The notes under the pieces: model-generated
What the model was told of the DNA's origin: nothing
The model's input: the letters and a program-made list of their open reading frames with translations, nothing else
The model's database searches: none
Part shown: in pieces, positions 1 to 7,456 of the stretch
How positions within the stretch are numbered: the stretch's first letter is position 1
Layout of the letters: each line of letters starts with the position of its first letter
From: Solobacterium sp.
Lineage (GTDB): Bacteria; Bacillota_I; Bacilli_A; Erysipelotrichales; Erysipelotrichaceae
Length of the DNA: 13,822 bases
Direction of reading: 5' to 3'
Assembly (NCBI GenBank): GCA_017543005.1
Contig: JAFWEA010000194.1
Location: 1 to 13,822 of the forward strand
Program-made: the position numbers and the translations under genes

Positions 1-2057
1 ACGGCGACACCGCGCTTTTCATAAGCAGCAGCACCCTGTTCGAATGTACCGTCTTCGTGACCCAGGAAGGCAGAAACCGGCAGGGAATCGCCATCCATAC
101 GGTTGACCGGTTCCATGATGTTTCTGACCTGGTTGACCAGCCTTTCGGCACCTTCGAGCTTCTCAACGACTGTTTCATCAACCGCATCAGCCCAGTCAGC
201 CGGAACGTCAACCTTGACGACTGCTGTAGCACCGGCATCGATGGCCTTGTGGTTCATGTCAACGATATCCTGACCCTTCTTCAGGTAGGAATGAGTAGCC
301 GCATCCTTCATGTACTTGATGGCATCTTCAGCCGGCAGAACCTTTGCCAGTGCGAAGAAGGCAGACTGCAGAACCGTGTTGGTACGCTTGCCCATTCCGA
401 CAGAGGCTGCCAGACCGATTGCGTCGATCGTGTACAGGTTGATGTTGTTCTTGGCGATGTAGCGCTTGCTGGCTGCGTCGAGGTGATGAGACAGTTCATC
501 AACAGTCCAAGCGCAGTTGATCAGCAGTGTTCCGCCCGGCTTGACGTCACGTGCGATCGGGAAGTGCTTTGTGATGTATGCCGGAACGTGGCAGGCTACG
601 AAGTCAGCCTTGTTGATGTAGTAAGAGCTCTTGATCGGCTTGTCACCGAACCGCAGATGGGATACGGTAACGCCGCCGGTCTTCTTGGAGTCATACTGGA
701 AGTATGCCTGAACATACTTGTCGGTATGGTCACCAATGATCTTGATGGAGTTCTTGTTGGCACCGACAGTACCGTCGCCGCCCAGACCCCAGAACTTGGC
801 ATTGATTGTGCCTTCCGGAGAAGTATCCGGAGCCGGCTTTTCTTCCAGCGACAGGTTTGTCACGTCATCGACGATGCCGATGGTGAACTGACGCTTGATG
901 GTGCCTTCCTTCATGGCATCATAAATTGCGAAGACGCTTGCCGGTGTGGTGTCCTTGGAACCCAGACCATAACGGCCGCCATAGACCTTGACATCATCCT
1001 TGCCGCAGTTAGCCAGCGAGGAGACAACATCCAGGTACAGCGGTTCACCGAGGGAACCCGGTTCCTTTGTACGGTCAAGAACTGCAACCTGCTTAGCTGT
1101 TGCCGGGATGGCAGCGACCAGCTTTTCCTGAACGAACGGACGATACAGGTGGACCTTTACGAGACCGACCTTTTCGCCATGCGCCAGCATGTAGTCGATA
1201 ACTTCTTCCGCAACATCGCAGAACGAACCCATAGCGACGATGACACGGTCAGCATCCTCGGCACCATAGTAGTTGAACAGCTTATAGTCTGTACCCAGCT
1301 TGGCGTTGATCTTGTCCATGTATTCTTCAACGATTGCCGGAACAGCATTATAATACTTGTTCGCTGCTTCTCTGTTCTGGAAGTAGATATCACCATTCTG
1401 GTGAGAACCACGCATTGTCGGGTGTTCCGGATTCAGAGCACGGGCCCGGAATGCATTGACAGCATCCATGTCGACCATGTCAGCGAGATCCTTGTAATCC
1501 CAGACAGCAACCTTCTGAATTTCGTGCGATGTACGGAAACCGTCGAAGAAATTCAGGAACGGGACACGGCCCTTGATGGCAGCCAGATGAGCTACCGGAC
1601 CCAGGTCCATAACTTCCTGAACGCTGTTTTCGCACAGCATTGCAAAGCCGGTCTGACGGCAAGCCATGACGTCGGAGTGATCACCGAAGATCGACAGTGC
1701 ATGAGCAGCCAGAGCACGAGCAGAAACGTGGAACACGCCTGGCAGCAGTTCGCCGGAAATCTTATACATGTTCGGGATCATCAGCAGAAGACCCTGGGAA
1801 GCTGTATAAGTTGTGGTCAGCGCACCTGCATTCAGGGAACCATGAACAGCACCCGCGGCACCGGACTCAGCCTGCATTTCGGATACTGTCACGGTGTTGC
1901 CGAAGATATTCTTCTGGCCTGCAGCAGCCCACTGGTCAACGTAGTCTGCCATCGGGCTGGACGGTGTGATCGGATAGATCGCCGCAACTTCCGTGAAAGC
2001 ATACGATACATGAGCGGCCGCAGTATTGCCGTCCATCGATTTGAACTTTCTTTCCAT
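1..2057 (-). CDS. nifJ: Pyruvate:ferredoxin (flavodoxin) oxidoreductase, N-terminal part (3' end outside window)
   Basis: Oxidative decarboxylation of pyruvate with CoA to acetyl-CoA and CO2, reducing ferredoxin or flavodoxin; a cytoplasmic, oxygen-sensitive step central to anaerobic sugar fermentation. Only the first 685 residues are present of a family usually about 1170-1200 residues long. The N-terminus has the YPITPSSPM motif (Thr31), EMQAESGAAGA (Glu64) and HVSARAL (Arg114). These positions match the thiamine-diphosphate and pyruvate contacts of the Desulfovibrio africanus enzyme one for one. The middle part has the transketolase C-like segment (VGLVKVHLYRPF) and the gamma domain (FWGLGGDGTVGANKNSIKII; GGVTVSHLRFG). 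The visible part ends at PVSAFLGHEDGTFEQGAAAY, the linker just before the double [4Fe-4S] ferredoxin domain, so the cluster and TPP-domain cysteines are not visible. Start: ATG at 2057, with AAGGAGG four bases upstream. No frameshift seen. A long open frame on the opposite strand is a coding shadow. Confidence 0.98.
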   Translation of the reverse strand, partial: MERKFKSMDGNTAAAHVSYAFTEVAAIYPITPSSPMADYVDQWAAAGQKNIFGNTVTVSEMQAESGAAGAVHGSLNAGALTTTYTASQGLLLMIPNMYKISGELLPGVFHVSARALAAHALSIFGDHSDVMACRQTGFAMLCENSVQEVMDLGPVAHLAAIKGRVPFLNFFDGFRTSHEIQKVAVWDYKDLADMVDMDAVNAFRARALNPEHPTMRGSHQNGDIYFQNREAANKYYNAVPAIVEEYMDKINAKLGTDYKLFNYYGAEDADRVIVAMGSFCDVAEEVIDYMLAHGEKVGLVKVHLYRPFVQEKLVAAIPATAKQVAVLDRTKEPGSLGEPLYLDVVSSLANCGKDDVKVYGGRYGLGSKDTTPASVFAIYDAMKEGTIKRQFTIGIVDDVTNLSLEEKPAPDTSPEGTINAKFWGLGGDGTVGANKNSIKIIGDHTDKYVQAYFQYDSKKTGGVTVSHLRFGDKPIKSSYYINKADFVACHVPAYITKHFPIARDVKPGGTLLINCAWTVDELSHHLDAASKRYIAKNNINLYTIDAIGLAASVGMGKRTNTVLQSAFFALAKVLPAEDAIKYMKDAATHSYLKKGQDIVDMNHKAIDAGATAVVKVDVPADWADAVDETVVEKLEGAERLVNQVRNIMEPVNRMDGDSLPVSAFLGHEDGTFEQGAAAYEKRGVA

Positions 2058-2103
2058 TTTTCCTCCTTCTTTTAGAGCATGTAAAAACCCTATGACCGGT
2101 ATC

Positions 2104-2130
2104 ATTTTATCACAAAAAGAATCAGTTCAA
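2104..2130 (-). promoter_or_regulatory. Probable nifJ promoter
   Basis: On the minus strand an extended -10 box, TGA-TAAAAT (TAAAAT complementary to 2104-2109, TGA to 2110-2112), lies below a TTGAAC -35-like hexamer (2125-2130). The spacer is 15 bp, shorter than ideal, so the TGn extension probably matters. Transcription would begin near 2097, giving a leader of about 40 nt before the nifJ start. Predicted by eye only. Confidence 0.55.
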
Positions 2131-2137
2131 TGATCAT

Positions 2138-2186
2138 ATCGGAAAGAATTCACAAAGAATCGGAACATTGTTATATAAATCGGAAA
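2138..2186 (-). repeat. Three phased direct repeats (TTCCGAT) upstream of the nifJ promoter
   Basis: The heptamer TTCCGAT (minus strand; ATCGGAA on plus) occurs at 2138-2144, 2159-2165 and 2179-2185. The starts are 21 and 20 bp apart, i.e. two helical turns each. The two distal copies share the longer form AATCGGAANATT on plus. The proximal copy ends 8 bp upstream of the -35-like hexamer. Same-face spacing beside a promoter suggests binding sites for an unidentified regulator. Confidence 0.5.
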
Positions 2187-2196
2187 ATTTATTCTG

Positions 2197-2224
2197 AAAA
2201 AAAAGCAGAGCTGTTTCACTCTGC
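2197..2224 (-). terminator. Intrinsic terminator after the ABC/lipoprotein unit
   Basis: On the minus strand a 6-bp stem GCAGAG/CTCTGC (2219-2224 with 2205-2210) with an 8-nt loop is followed directly by eight T (2197-2204). It starts 4 bases past the TGA stop of the lipoprotein gene and ends that transcription unit before the nifJ promoter. Confidence 0.85.
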
Positions 2225-2228
2225 CTGA

Positions 2229-4250
2229 TCACGGCTTGATTTCCGCCGTTTCAAAGATAAATCTGACGCTTCCTTCCGTACCCGATGTAAGACCTGAATA
2301 CGTCTTATAATTACCGTCATTGCGGCGCAGCAGTCTGATGCTGCTGAGCAGGCTGGCCAGATCATAGCCGCCGGTCCGGGCCATTTCCCTGATCGCTTCA
2401 TCATTGAACTCCTTCAGACCGTCATACAGTTCCTGCACCCCGTCCTGAATCTTCCCGTAGCCTTCCTGCAGCGGTTGTGATGCACTGCCGAGGGTCTTCA
2501 GGGCCCCGGCCAGTTCGTTCAGCTGACCCGGCAGCGCCTCGATCTGCGGCTTGTACTGTTCGGTCTGTTTGTCGATTTCTGCGCTCATGGCTGCCAGCTG
2601 GCCGAAGGAGGTCTTGAGCTGCTCAGTCATCTGCGGCAAATTACCGAGGTTGCCGTAACCGGCCTGCAGGATCTCTGCCTGGGCGATCATGTCATTCATC
2701 ACTTCCGTCATCGCTTCGGTATCCAGCGAAGGCATGGCGATCACCGGCATCATTGGCACGGTTTCCAGCAGTCCAGCTGCCGTCTGCAGGCGGGTATTGA
2801 CCTCATCCTGGGCCGCTGTCACATCCGCTGATATGTCGATGGTTCCAAGTGCTTCATCCAGCGCCGAAAGAACAGCCGCTTTCTGCTCATCAGCCAGGCC
2901 CAGCTCCTCAATCTTGCCGGCTGCCTGGTCACGGGCAGCTGTCTTCTGCTGCGCCAGGGCTGTGTTCAAGGCAGAAAGATCGGCATCATTCAGCAGCTCT
3001 GCCGCCTGGTTCATCTGGTCCAGCAGAGTCCCGGTATATTCGGAAACCGAAGTCAAAGCCGTGTCCAGGGCCTTCACTGCTTCCTGCATGGCCTGCAGCT
3101 GTTCCTGCAGCGCCGTCGCATCCTGGCTGAACTTCTCCAGGGCCGACGCTGTGCCCTGTTCCATGGCCGGCACATCCAGTGCCTGGACCATCTGGTTCAT
3201 GCCGGCAATGCCGGATGAAGTCGTTTCCAGTGTTTTCAAAAGGTCCGGCAGTTTTTCCTTGATGGCTCCGGACATTTCCGTCAGGGTGCCGGCGTAGCTG
3301 CACAGCTGATTGACCCCGGCAATGTAACTGCCCATGCCGCTGCCGAACTCACCCATGCCGTCTTTCAGCGAGCCGACACCGTCCACCACTTCCTGAAATG
3401 AGGTCCCCATTTCCTTCATGTCTCCCGAAAGATCATCCAGATCCCGCAGATCTTCATCTTCAATCTCACTGAAGATACCGCTGCTGACGACCGTCGAGGT
3501 AAAGTCCAGGCTGAACTGATCAACCATGGCGGATATTTCAACATATTCCGGTATTTCGGCCTCATCAGTCAGATCATAGTTTCCCATTTTCATGGCCTGA
3601 TAAAGCCCCGGCACGGCATAGCCGACAACAGCGGTCTGACCGCTGACGGTCACTACCCGCCCGTTTGTCACTTCAATGTCTGAAAACACATCCTCGTCCA
3701 GCAGCACCAGCGTCATTGCCAGAAACGGAATATAACTTCCGGAGAGGGTTCTGTTTGTGTAATCGAAGCGGATTGTTGCCCGGCCGCTCTTTCCGGCCAG
3801 TTCTTCGGCGCTCACGGGCTGTCCGTCCAGACTGTAGGAAACATGAACTTCAAACGGCAGATCGGCAGTACCGGTGCCTTCATAACGGATCTTCTCCCCG
3901 AGATTCTGCCAGTACAGTTCACCGCTGTCCGTCAGTTCGTATTCTTCATCGCCCTCCCGGTTGCGGATATCATGCAGGCCGGTCACATCACGTACCGGGC
4001 CGGCGCTTCCCGGTTCCAGTTCCACTGCCGAACTGATCTTTTCCACCGTGCCGTATGCATTCGTACGGACTGTTACGGTTTCTTCTTTTCTCACCGGCGG
4101 CACTGCCTCATCGTGGCGGATCACCACAGTTTCCTCAGGCTGTACCGTTTCAGCTGCCGGGCTCTGTACAGCTGCCGGTTCTGCCCTGCATGCACTCAGC
4201 ATCACAGCCAGCCCGGTCACCAATCCCTTCTTTACTGTTTCCGTTTTCAT
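2229..4250 (-). CDS. Coiled-coil surface lipoprotein partnered with an FtsX-type ABC transporter (YhgE-like heptads)
   Basis: 673-residue predicted lipoprotein of unproven function. Residues 1-21 form a lipoprotein signal peptide: a charged MKTETVKK start, a short hydrophobic stretch and lipobox LSAC with Cys21 as the lipid site. Residues 55-260 look beta-rich, and 265-620 are almost wholly helical and rich in Gln, Ala, Met and Leu. Two blocks carry seven-residue repeats of the x-x-x-L-x-x-G kind (about 287-316, e.g. SLKDGMGEFGSGM; and 595-615, GYGKIQDGVQELYDG), known from YhgE/Pip-type proteins. The C-terminus (about 648-671) has the pattern YKTYSGL...GSVRFIFET, seen at the end of related Firmicute proteins. 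There is no membrane span beyond the signal peptide. It is the last gene of the unit, 10 bp after the permease stop. The ATG at 4250 is preferred to one at 4271: GAGGA lies 6 bases upstream, the protein then begins as a normal lipoprotein signal, and the longer start would overlap the permease gene. It probably works outside the membrane with the transporter. Confidence 0.88.
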   Translation of the reverse strand: MKTETVKKGLVTGLAVMLSACRAEPAAVQSPAAETVQPEETVVIRHDEAVPPVRKEETVTVRTNAYGTVEKISSAVELEPGSAGPVRDVTGLHDIRNREGDEEYELTDSGELYWQNLGEKIRYEGTGTADLPFEVHVSYSLDGQPVSAEELAGKSGRATIRFDYTNRTLSGSYIPFLAMTLVLLDEDVFSDIEVTNGRVVTVSGQTAVVGYAVPGLYQAMKMGNYDLTDEAEIPEYVEISAMVDQFSLDFTSTVVSSGIFSEIEDEDLRDLDDLSGDMKEMGTSFQEVVDGVGSLKDGMGEFGSGMGSYIAGVNQLCSYAGTLTEMSGAIKEKLPDLLKTLETTSSGIAGMNQMVQALDVPAMEQGTASALEKFSQDATALQEQLQAMQEAVKALDTALTSVSEYTGTLLDQMNQAAELLNDADLSALNTALAQQKTAARDQAAGKIEELGLADEQKAAVLSALDEALGTIDISADVTAAQDEVNTRLQTAAGLLETVPMMPVIAMPSLDTEAMTEVMNDMIAQAEILQAGYGNLGNLPQMTEQLKTSFGQLAAMSAEIDKQTEQYKPQIEALPGQLNELAGALKTLGSASQPLQEGYGKIQDGVQELYDGLKEFNDEAIREMARTGGYDLASLLSSIRLLRRNDGNYKTYSGLTSGTEGSVRFIFETAEIKP

Positions 4251-4256
4251 AACAAA

Positions 4257-4261
4257 TCCTC
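4257..4261 (-). promoter_or_regulatory. Ribosome binding site deciding the lipoprotein start
   Basis: GAGGA on the minus strand, six bases before the ATG at 4250, using the last base of the permease TAG stop. It supports the downstream start, which places an intact signal peptide and lipobox at the N-terminus. Confidence 0.6.
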
Positions 4262-6579
4262 TACTCCACATTCTTCAGTGCCTCACTCATCGGCACCTTT
4301 CTGATCCGCCGATATTCCAGCAGGGCCACAACCGCATAGGTTGCCAGGCCCATGGCAAACATCCTGACGTAGATCACCGGCCGCAGATGAATCGGTATCC
4401 AGCCGGTCATTTCCCGCAGGATCATATATTTATAGAAGAACAGGACAACCCTGGTCACAATCGGCATGGATGCCAGCAGGAAGACAATGACAGCCAGAAA
4501 CGTCACGACGATATACAGCCGTCCGATCTCGGCATCGGTATAACCGAGAATCTTGGTCATGGAGATCGACTGGGCATTTCTTTCGATGATTGTTTTTGTC
4601 ATCAGGAACATCAGCACAAAGAAGATGACAACCGCAAAGGCATAGACCAGGTCCATCATCGAGCCCATGGAGTGATCCAGCTGTCTGGATACCTTGGTCA
4701 GCGACTCATAATCGATGACGGAGCCGATATATTCCTCATCGATATCCGTGATCTGTGTATCGCTGAAATAGCCGGCGAAGGTATCCCGGCCCAGATCAAA
4801 CATCGTGTTCAGCCGGGTCCGGTCCATGAAGATGCACAGGGACGCCTCATATTCATAGATGCCGGTCACCCGGATCTCATAGACATCCTTCTTGTATTTT
4901 TCCTTCAGGTGCAGCACGTCCCCGGGCACCAGGTCATATTTGTCGGCGAAAGAGCGGGAGATATAGGCGTCATCCGGCCCGAACGATCCATTGATATAGC
5001 GGCTCTTCGGACTGATGCCGTACAGCATGATCTCTTCACTGCGGATGTCCCCTTCCGCTACGATCATCAGGTTCCAGGCGGTGAACTTCTCCGCATCCGG
5101 GTTCTCCGTTTCAACTTCATTCAGAAACTTCACGCCGTTGATCACGCTTTCCAGACGGTGATCATCATCCGAAATATTTGAAGGTACCTTCAGAATGTAC
5201 TGATACTGACTGAGCATGTTTTCGCTGAGTGAATTCTGATAGTCTTCCAGAAGCATCGGCAGGCCGAACCCGAACAGCAGCAGCAGATTGGCAAACATGA
5301 TGCCGACAAACAGGGTCAAATAATTGGCCAGATTCTGGGTAATGATCCGGATCCTGAAGCGCCGGAAGAATGACAGTCCGTGCGGCAGACGGATCGCTCT
5401 TTTCTTTTTCCGTCTGGACAGATCCCGGCGCAGGAACTTCAGCGGGCTCAGCGAGAGTGACCGCCGCAGAATCAGCCAGTTGACCACTGCCATGATCACA
5501 ATCGGGATGATGGTCGTCTTGATGAATGCTTCCGGACTCCAGATGGTCACATAGGTCGGCAGACTGTAACTGTTGTAGTACATGGCCGCACAGAAGTTTT
5601 TCATGACCGTATAACCGAGGATGTTGCCGATGAGCGCGCTGATCAGTGTCACGATGACCGGCATGACCATGTAATGGCGGATCAGTTCACTCCGGCTGAA
5701 TCCCGATGCCCGCAGCGTGCCGATAACGGTTGCTTCCTGAGTAATCGTGTTGGACATGGTGACCGCAAAGACAAATGCCACAATAACAATAATGATATAC
5801 AGCAGTACCTCCATCATCGCCCGGTCACTGCCCATGTCATCCCCGGTGAAGATGATGGCCTGGTTGGCATAGCGCGGTATGAAGTCCTGCAGAATGATTC
5901 TTTCATTCAGATACTCCATGAAATCCTCCGCCTGATCGTGCTCCGCCTGTTCATCGGCTGGGGTCTCTTCATACTTCCAGGCATAACTGCGGACCGGTTC
6001 ACCCGCCATGGCATCAAACACTTCCTGTGTTACCACCGCCACGCCGAAGCGCATGGCATCGAACATCGTATCGGTATTGTCGGAAAACATCGTGCTGTAG
6101 TCCGACAGTGCTACCAGCCCGGTTACGATCCATTCATCCGTGCCGTCACTCAGCACATCGCCGATCTGTATGTGATTGTTGTCCGCATACATGCGGTCCA
6201 CGGCGATCTCCCCGGCCTTTGCCGGCATGGCCCCGCTCATCAGGCAGACCCGGTCCACTTCCGTCCGGTCGGCATAGATGCGCAGCACCGAACCGTTGGT
6301 CAGATCCTTGTCAAAGTAAAACAGGTCATACAGCCGGACTCCGTAGTTTTCGATTTCCCGTTTCTGGGAACGGTTCAGCCGGTGCTCGACAGTAAACTTT
6401 CCGTCCTCGATATTGTATTTATCAAAACTCTCGTCATAGGCCCGGATCATGGATCCGTCCGCAACCAGAAAGCCTGATACAAACGATATGGACATGACCA
6501 GAATCGTGAAGATCACCAGGTATTTGCCGGCCTCATGACGCAGTTCACGCAGATGTCTTTTCCGCAGCGGGTTCTTCAT
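4261..6579 (-). CDS. ABC transporter permease with two FtsX domains (MacB/LolC superfamily)
   Basis: 772-residue integral membrane protein. Hydrophobic segments at about 19-41, 256-277, 304-326, 354-371, 418-440, 643-664, 687-712 and 735-756 give eight predicted membrane spans. Two large soluble stretches (about 42-255 and 441-642) probably lie outside the cell. Each FtsX core has its coupling-helix motif: QEATVIGTLRASGFSRSEL (281-299) and AQSISMTKILGYTDAEIG (669-686). A basic patch at about 384-397 (RRDLSRRKKKRA) joins the two halves on the cytoplasmic side. Proteins of this family do not form a substrate channel; they transmit ATPase motion to extracytoplasmic domains, in lipoprotein release, peptide export or sensing, and wall-hydrolase control. 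The start is 3 bp after the ATPase stop, with GGAG inside the ATPase gene's end, so the two are translationally linked. The substrate cannot be read from the sequence. Confidence 0.95.
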   Translation of the reverse strand: MKNPLRKRHLRELRHEAGKYLVIFTILVMSISFVSGFLVADGSMIRAYDESFDKYNIEDGKFTVEHRLNRSQKREIENYGVRLYDLFYFDKDLTNGSVLRIYADRTEVDRVCLMSGAMPAKAGEIAVDRMYADNNHIQIGDVLSDGTDEWIVTGLVALSDYSTMFSDNTDTMFDAMRFGVAVVTQEVFDAMAGEPVRSYAWKYEETPADEQAEHDQAEDFMEYLNERIILQDFIPRYANQAIIFTGDDMGSDRAMMEVLLYIIIVIVAFVFAVTMSNTITQEATVIGTLRASGFSRSELIRHYMVMPVIVTLISALIGNILGYTVMKNFCAAMYYNSYSLPTYVTIWSPEAFIKTTIIPIVIMAVVNWLILRRSLSLSPLKFLRRDLSRRKKKRAIRLPHGLSFFRRFRIRIITQNLANYLTLFVGIMFANLLLLFGFGLPMLLEDYQNSLSENMLSQYQYILKVPSNISDDDHRLESVINGVKFLNEVETENPDAEKFTAWNLMIVAEGDIRSEEIMLYGISPKSRYINGSFGPDDAYISRSFADKYDLVPGDVLHLKEKYKKDVYEIRVTGIYEYEASLCIFMDRTRLNTMFDLGRDTFAGYFSDTQITDIDEEYIGSVIDYESLTKVSRQLDHSMGSMMDLVYAFAVVIFFVLMFLMTKTIIERNAQSISMTKILGYTDAEIGRLYIVVTFLAVIVFLLASMPIVTRVVLFFYKYMILREMTGWIPIHLRPVIYVRMFAMGLATYAVVALLEYRRIRKVPMSEALKNVE

Positions 6580-6582
6580 GAC

Positions 6583-7278
6583 TTACCACTCCAGATCCTC
6601 TGCCGCAGTTTTCACTTCATTATGAATGACATCACGGATGCGGCCGTCATGCAGCAGGATGACATCATCCGCCATATCCTTGATGGCATTGTTGTGGGTC
6701 ACCATGATGATGGTGTTGCCGTACTTCCGGTTGACCGTTTCAATCAGCTTGAGTATATCCTTGGAGGTTTGATAGTCCAGGGCACCGGTCGGCTCGTCAC
6801 AGAGCAGAATGTCCGGGTTCTTGATGACGGCCCGGCCGATGGAAGTGCGCTGCTGCTGGCCGCCGGAAAGCTGATTGGGCAGCTTATCCTGATGTTCCCA
6901 AAGCCCCAGGGTCTTCAGCAGTTCATCCAGATCCAGCGGCTGATCGCTCAGGTACGCCCCAACCTCGATATTCTCCCGCACCGTCAGATTCGGGATCAGG
7001 TTATACATCTGAAAGATATAACCGAGGTGTTTGCGGCGGTAACGGGTGAGTTCCTTCTCGTTCATGTCGGACATGGCCCGTCCGTCAATGGATATCTCAC
7101 CGGCATCACAGGTATCGATGCCGCCGATGATATTCAGCAGTGTGCTCTTGCCCGAACCGGACGGGCCCAGCAGTACACAGAAGCTGCCGTCGCGGATTTC
7201 CATATTGATATTCTTCAGCACCGTGACCCTGCCGGCCCCTTCGCCGAATGACTTCTCTATCCCCTTCAAAGTGAGCAT
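6583..7278 (-). CDS. ABC transporter ATP-binding protein, MacB/LolD type
   Basis: 231-residue cytoplasmic ATPase powering the adjacent FtsX permease. It has a complete nucleotide-binding domain: Walker A GPSGSGKST (38-46), Q-loop Gln90, signature LSGGQ (137-141), Walker B ILLCDEP with catalytic Glu162, D-loop GALD (165-168) and switch His195. The segment DEPTGALD is the usual form in the LolD/MacB/FtsE group and differs from the PLSNLD of sugar importers. First gene of a three-gene unit with the permease and lipoprotein. An upstream ATG at 7299 would add seven residues, but it lies inside a predicted operator and has AGGA touching it with no spacer. The ATG at 7278 has GGAGG four bases upstream and matches the usual N-terminus of the family, so it is chosen here. 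Confidence 0.95.
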   Translation of the reverse strand: MLTLKGIEKSFGEGAGRVTVLKNINMEIRDGSFCVLLGPSGSGKSTLLNIIGGIDTCDAGEISIDGRAMSDMNEKELTRYRRKHLGYIFQMYNLIPNLTVRENIEVGAYLSDQPLDLDELLKTLGLWEHQDKLPNQLSGGQQQRTSIGRAVIKNPDILLCDEPTGALDYQTSKDILKLIETVNRKYGNTIIMVTHNNAIKDMADDVILLHDGRIRDVIHNEVKTAAEDLEW

Positions 7279-7282
7279 ATGG

Positions 7283-7287
7283 CCTCC
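7283..7287 (-). promoter_or_regulatory. Ribosome binding site deciding the ATPase start
   Basis: GGAGG on the minus strand, four bases before the ATG at 7278. It favours that start over the in-frame ATG at 7299. Confidence 0.6.
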
Positions 7288-7291
7288 GAAG

Positions 7292-7327
7292 TTAGACATT
7301 CCTAACTATTGTCTAGAACATCCTAGC
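7292..7327 (-). promoter_or_regulatory. Tandem operator over the ABC/lipoprotein promoter
   Basis: Two similar short dyads lie 21 bp apart, start to start: TTAGACATTCCTAA (7292-7305) and CTAGAACATCCTAG (7313-7326). Each has 4-bp inverted arms around 6 bases. A second symmetry, TAGACA-N11-TGTCTA (7293-7315), links them. The upstream dyad covers the predicted -10 box (7320-7325) and the other falls just after the predicted start, as expected for repression by a dimeric regulator of TetR or similar type. No regulator gene lies next to this unit in the window. Confidence 0.55.
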
Positions 7328-7348
7328 ACACAGGCACAGGCATTGCAA
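7320..7348 (-). promoter_or_regulatory. Probable promoter of the ABC/lipoprotein unit
   Basis: On the minus strand, TTGCAA (7343-7348), a 17-bp spacer and TAGGAT (7320-7325) preceded by TGC, forming an extended -10. Transcription would start near 7313, about 35 nt before the ATPase ATG. A competing candidate is TTGAAT (7373-7378), 17 bp, TATTTT (7350-7355). Confidence 0.55.
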
Positions 7349-7357
7349 CAAAATATG

Positions 7358-7383
7358 ATCATTTGAATATATATTCAATTGAT
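7358..7383. repeat. AT-rich 26-bp palindrome
   Basis: The core TTGAATATATATTCAA (7363-7378) is a perfect 16-bp palindrome. After one mismatch the symmetry continues through ATCA/TGAT to 7358 and 7383 (24 of 26 bases symmetrical). It lies between the terminator of the sugar-transport unit and the ABC/lipoprotein promoter. It may be a second regulator site; the lack of a T-tract argues against a terminator. Confidence 0.6.
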
Positions 7384-7409
7384 ATTTCTGTGCAGCACTG
7401 TCCGCACAG

Positions 7410-7432
7410 AAAAAAGCCGGCCGCAGCCGGCT
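7410..7432 (-). terminator. Intrinsic terminator of the sugar ABC transporter unit
   Basis: On the minus strand a 7-bp GC-rich stem AGCCGGC/GCCGGCT with a 4-nt loop (TGCG) runs into six T (7410-7415, the first of them paired in the stem). It is 24 bases past the TGA stop of the ATPase gene and closes the leftward carbohydrate-transport unit. Confidence 0.9.
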
Positions 7433-7456
7433 GTAAATCAGAATGGAGGAACGGTA

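Noticed and set aside
57..2075. 672-codon open frame on the plus strand, fully antisense to nifJ.
   Set aside because: The minus-strand frame encodes a clear PFOR with active-site residues in place and a good ribosome site. The antisense product resembles no family I know, and it has no ribosome binding site at its start. It is a by-product of codon use in nifJ.
2147..2155. TTGTGAATT (minus strand) upstream of nifJ as a Rex (NADH-sensing) half-site.
   Set aside because: The matching second half of the Rex palindrome is missing; only one arm resembles the consensus.
4251..4271. Upstream ATG start for the lipoprotein, adding seven residues.
   Set aside because: It would overlap the permease gene's end and bury the lipoprotein signal behind MWSRGFV. 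The ATG at 4250 has a properly spaced GAGGA.
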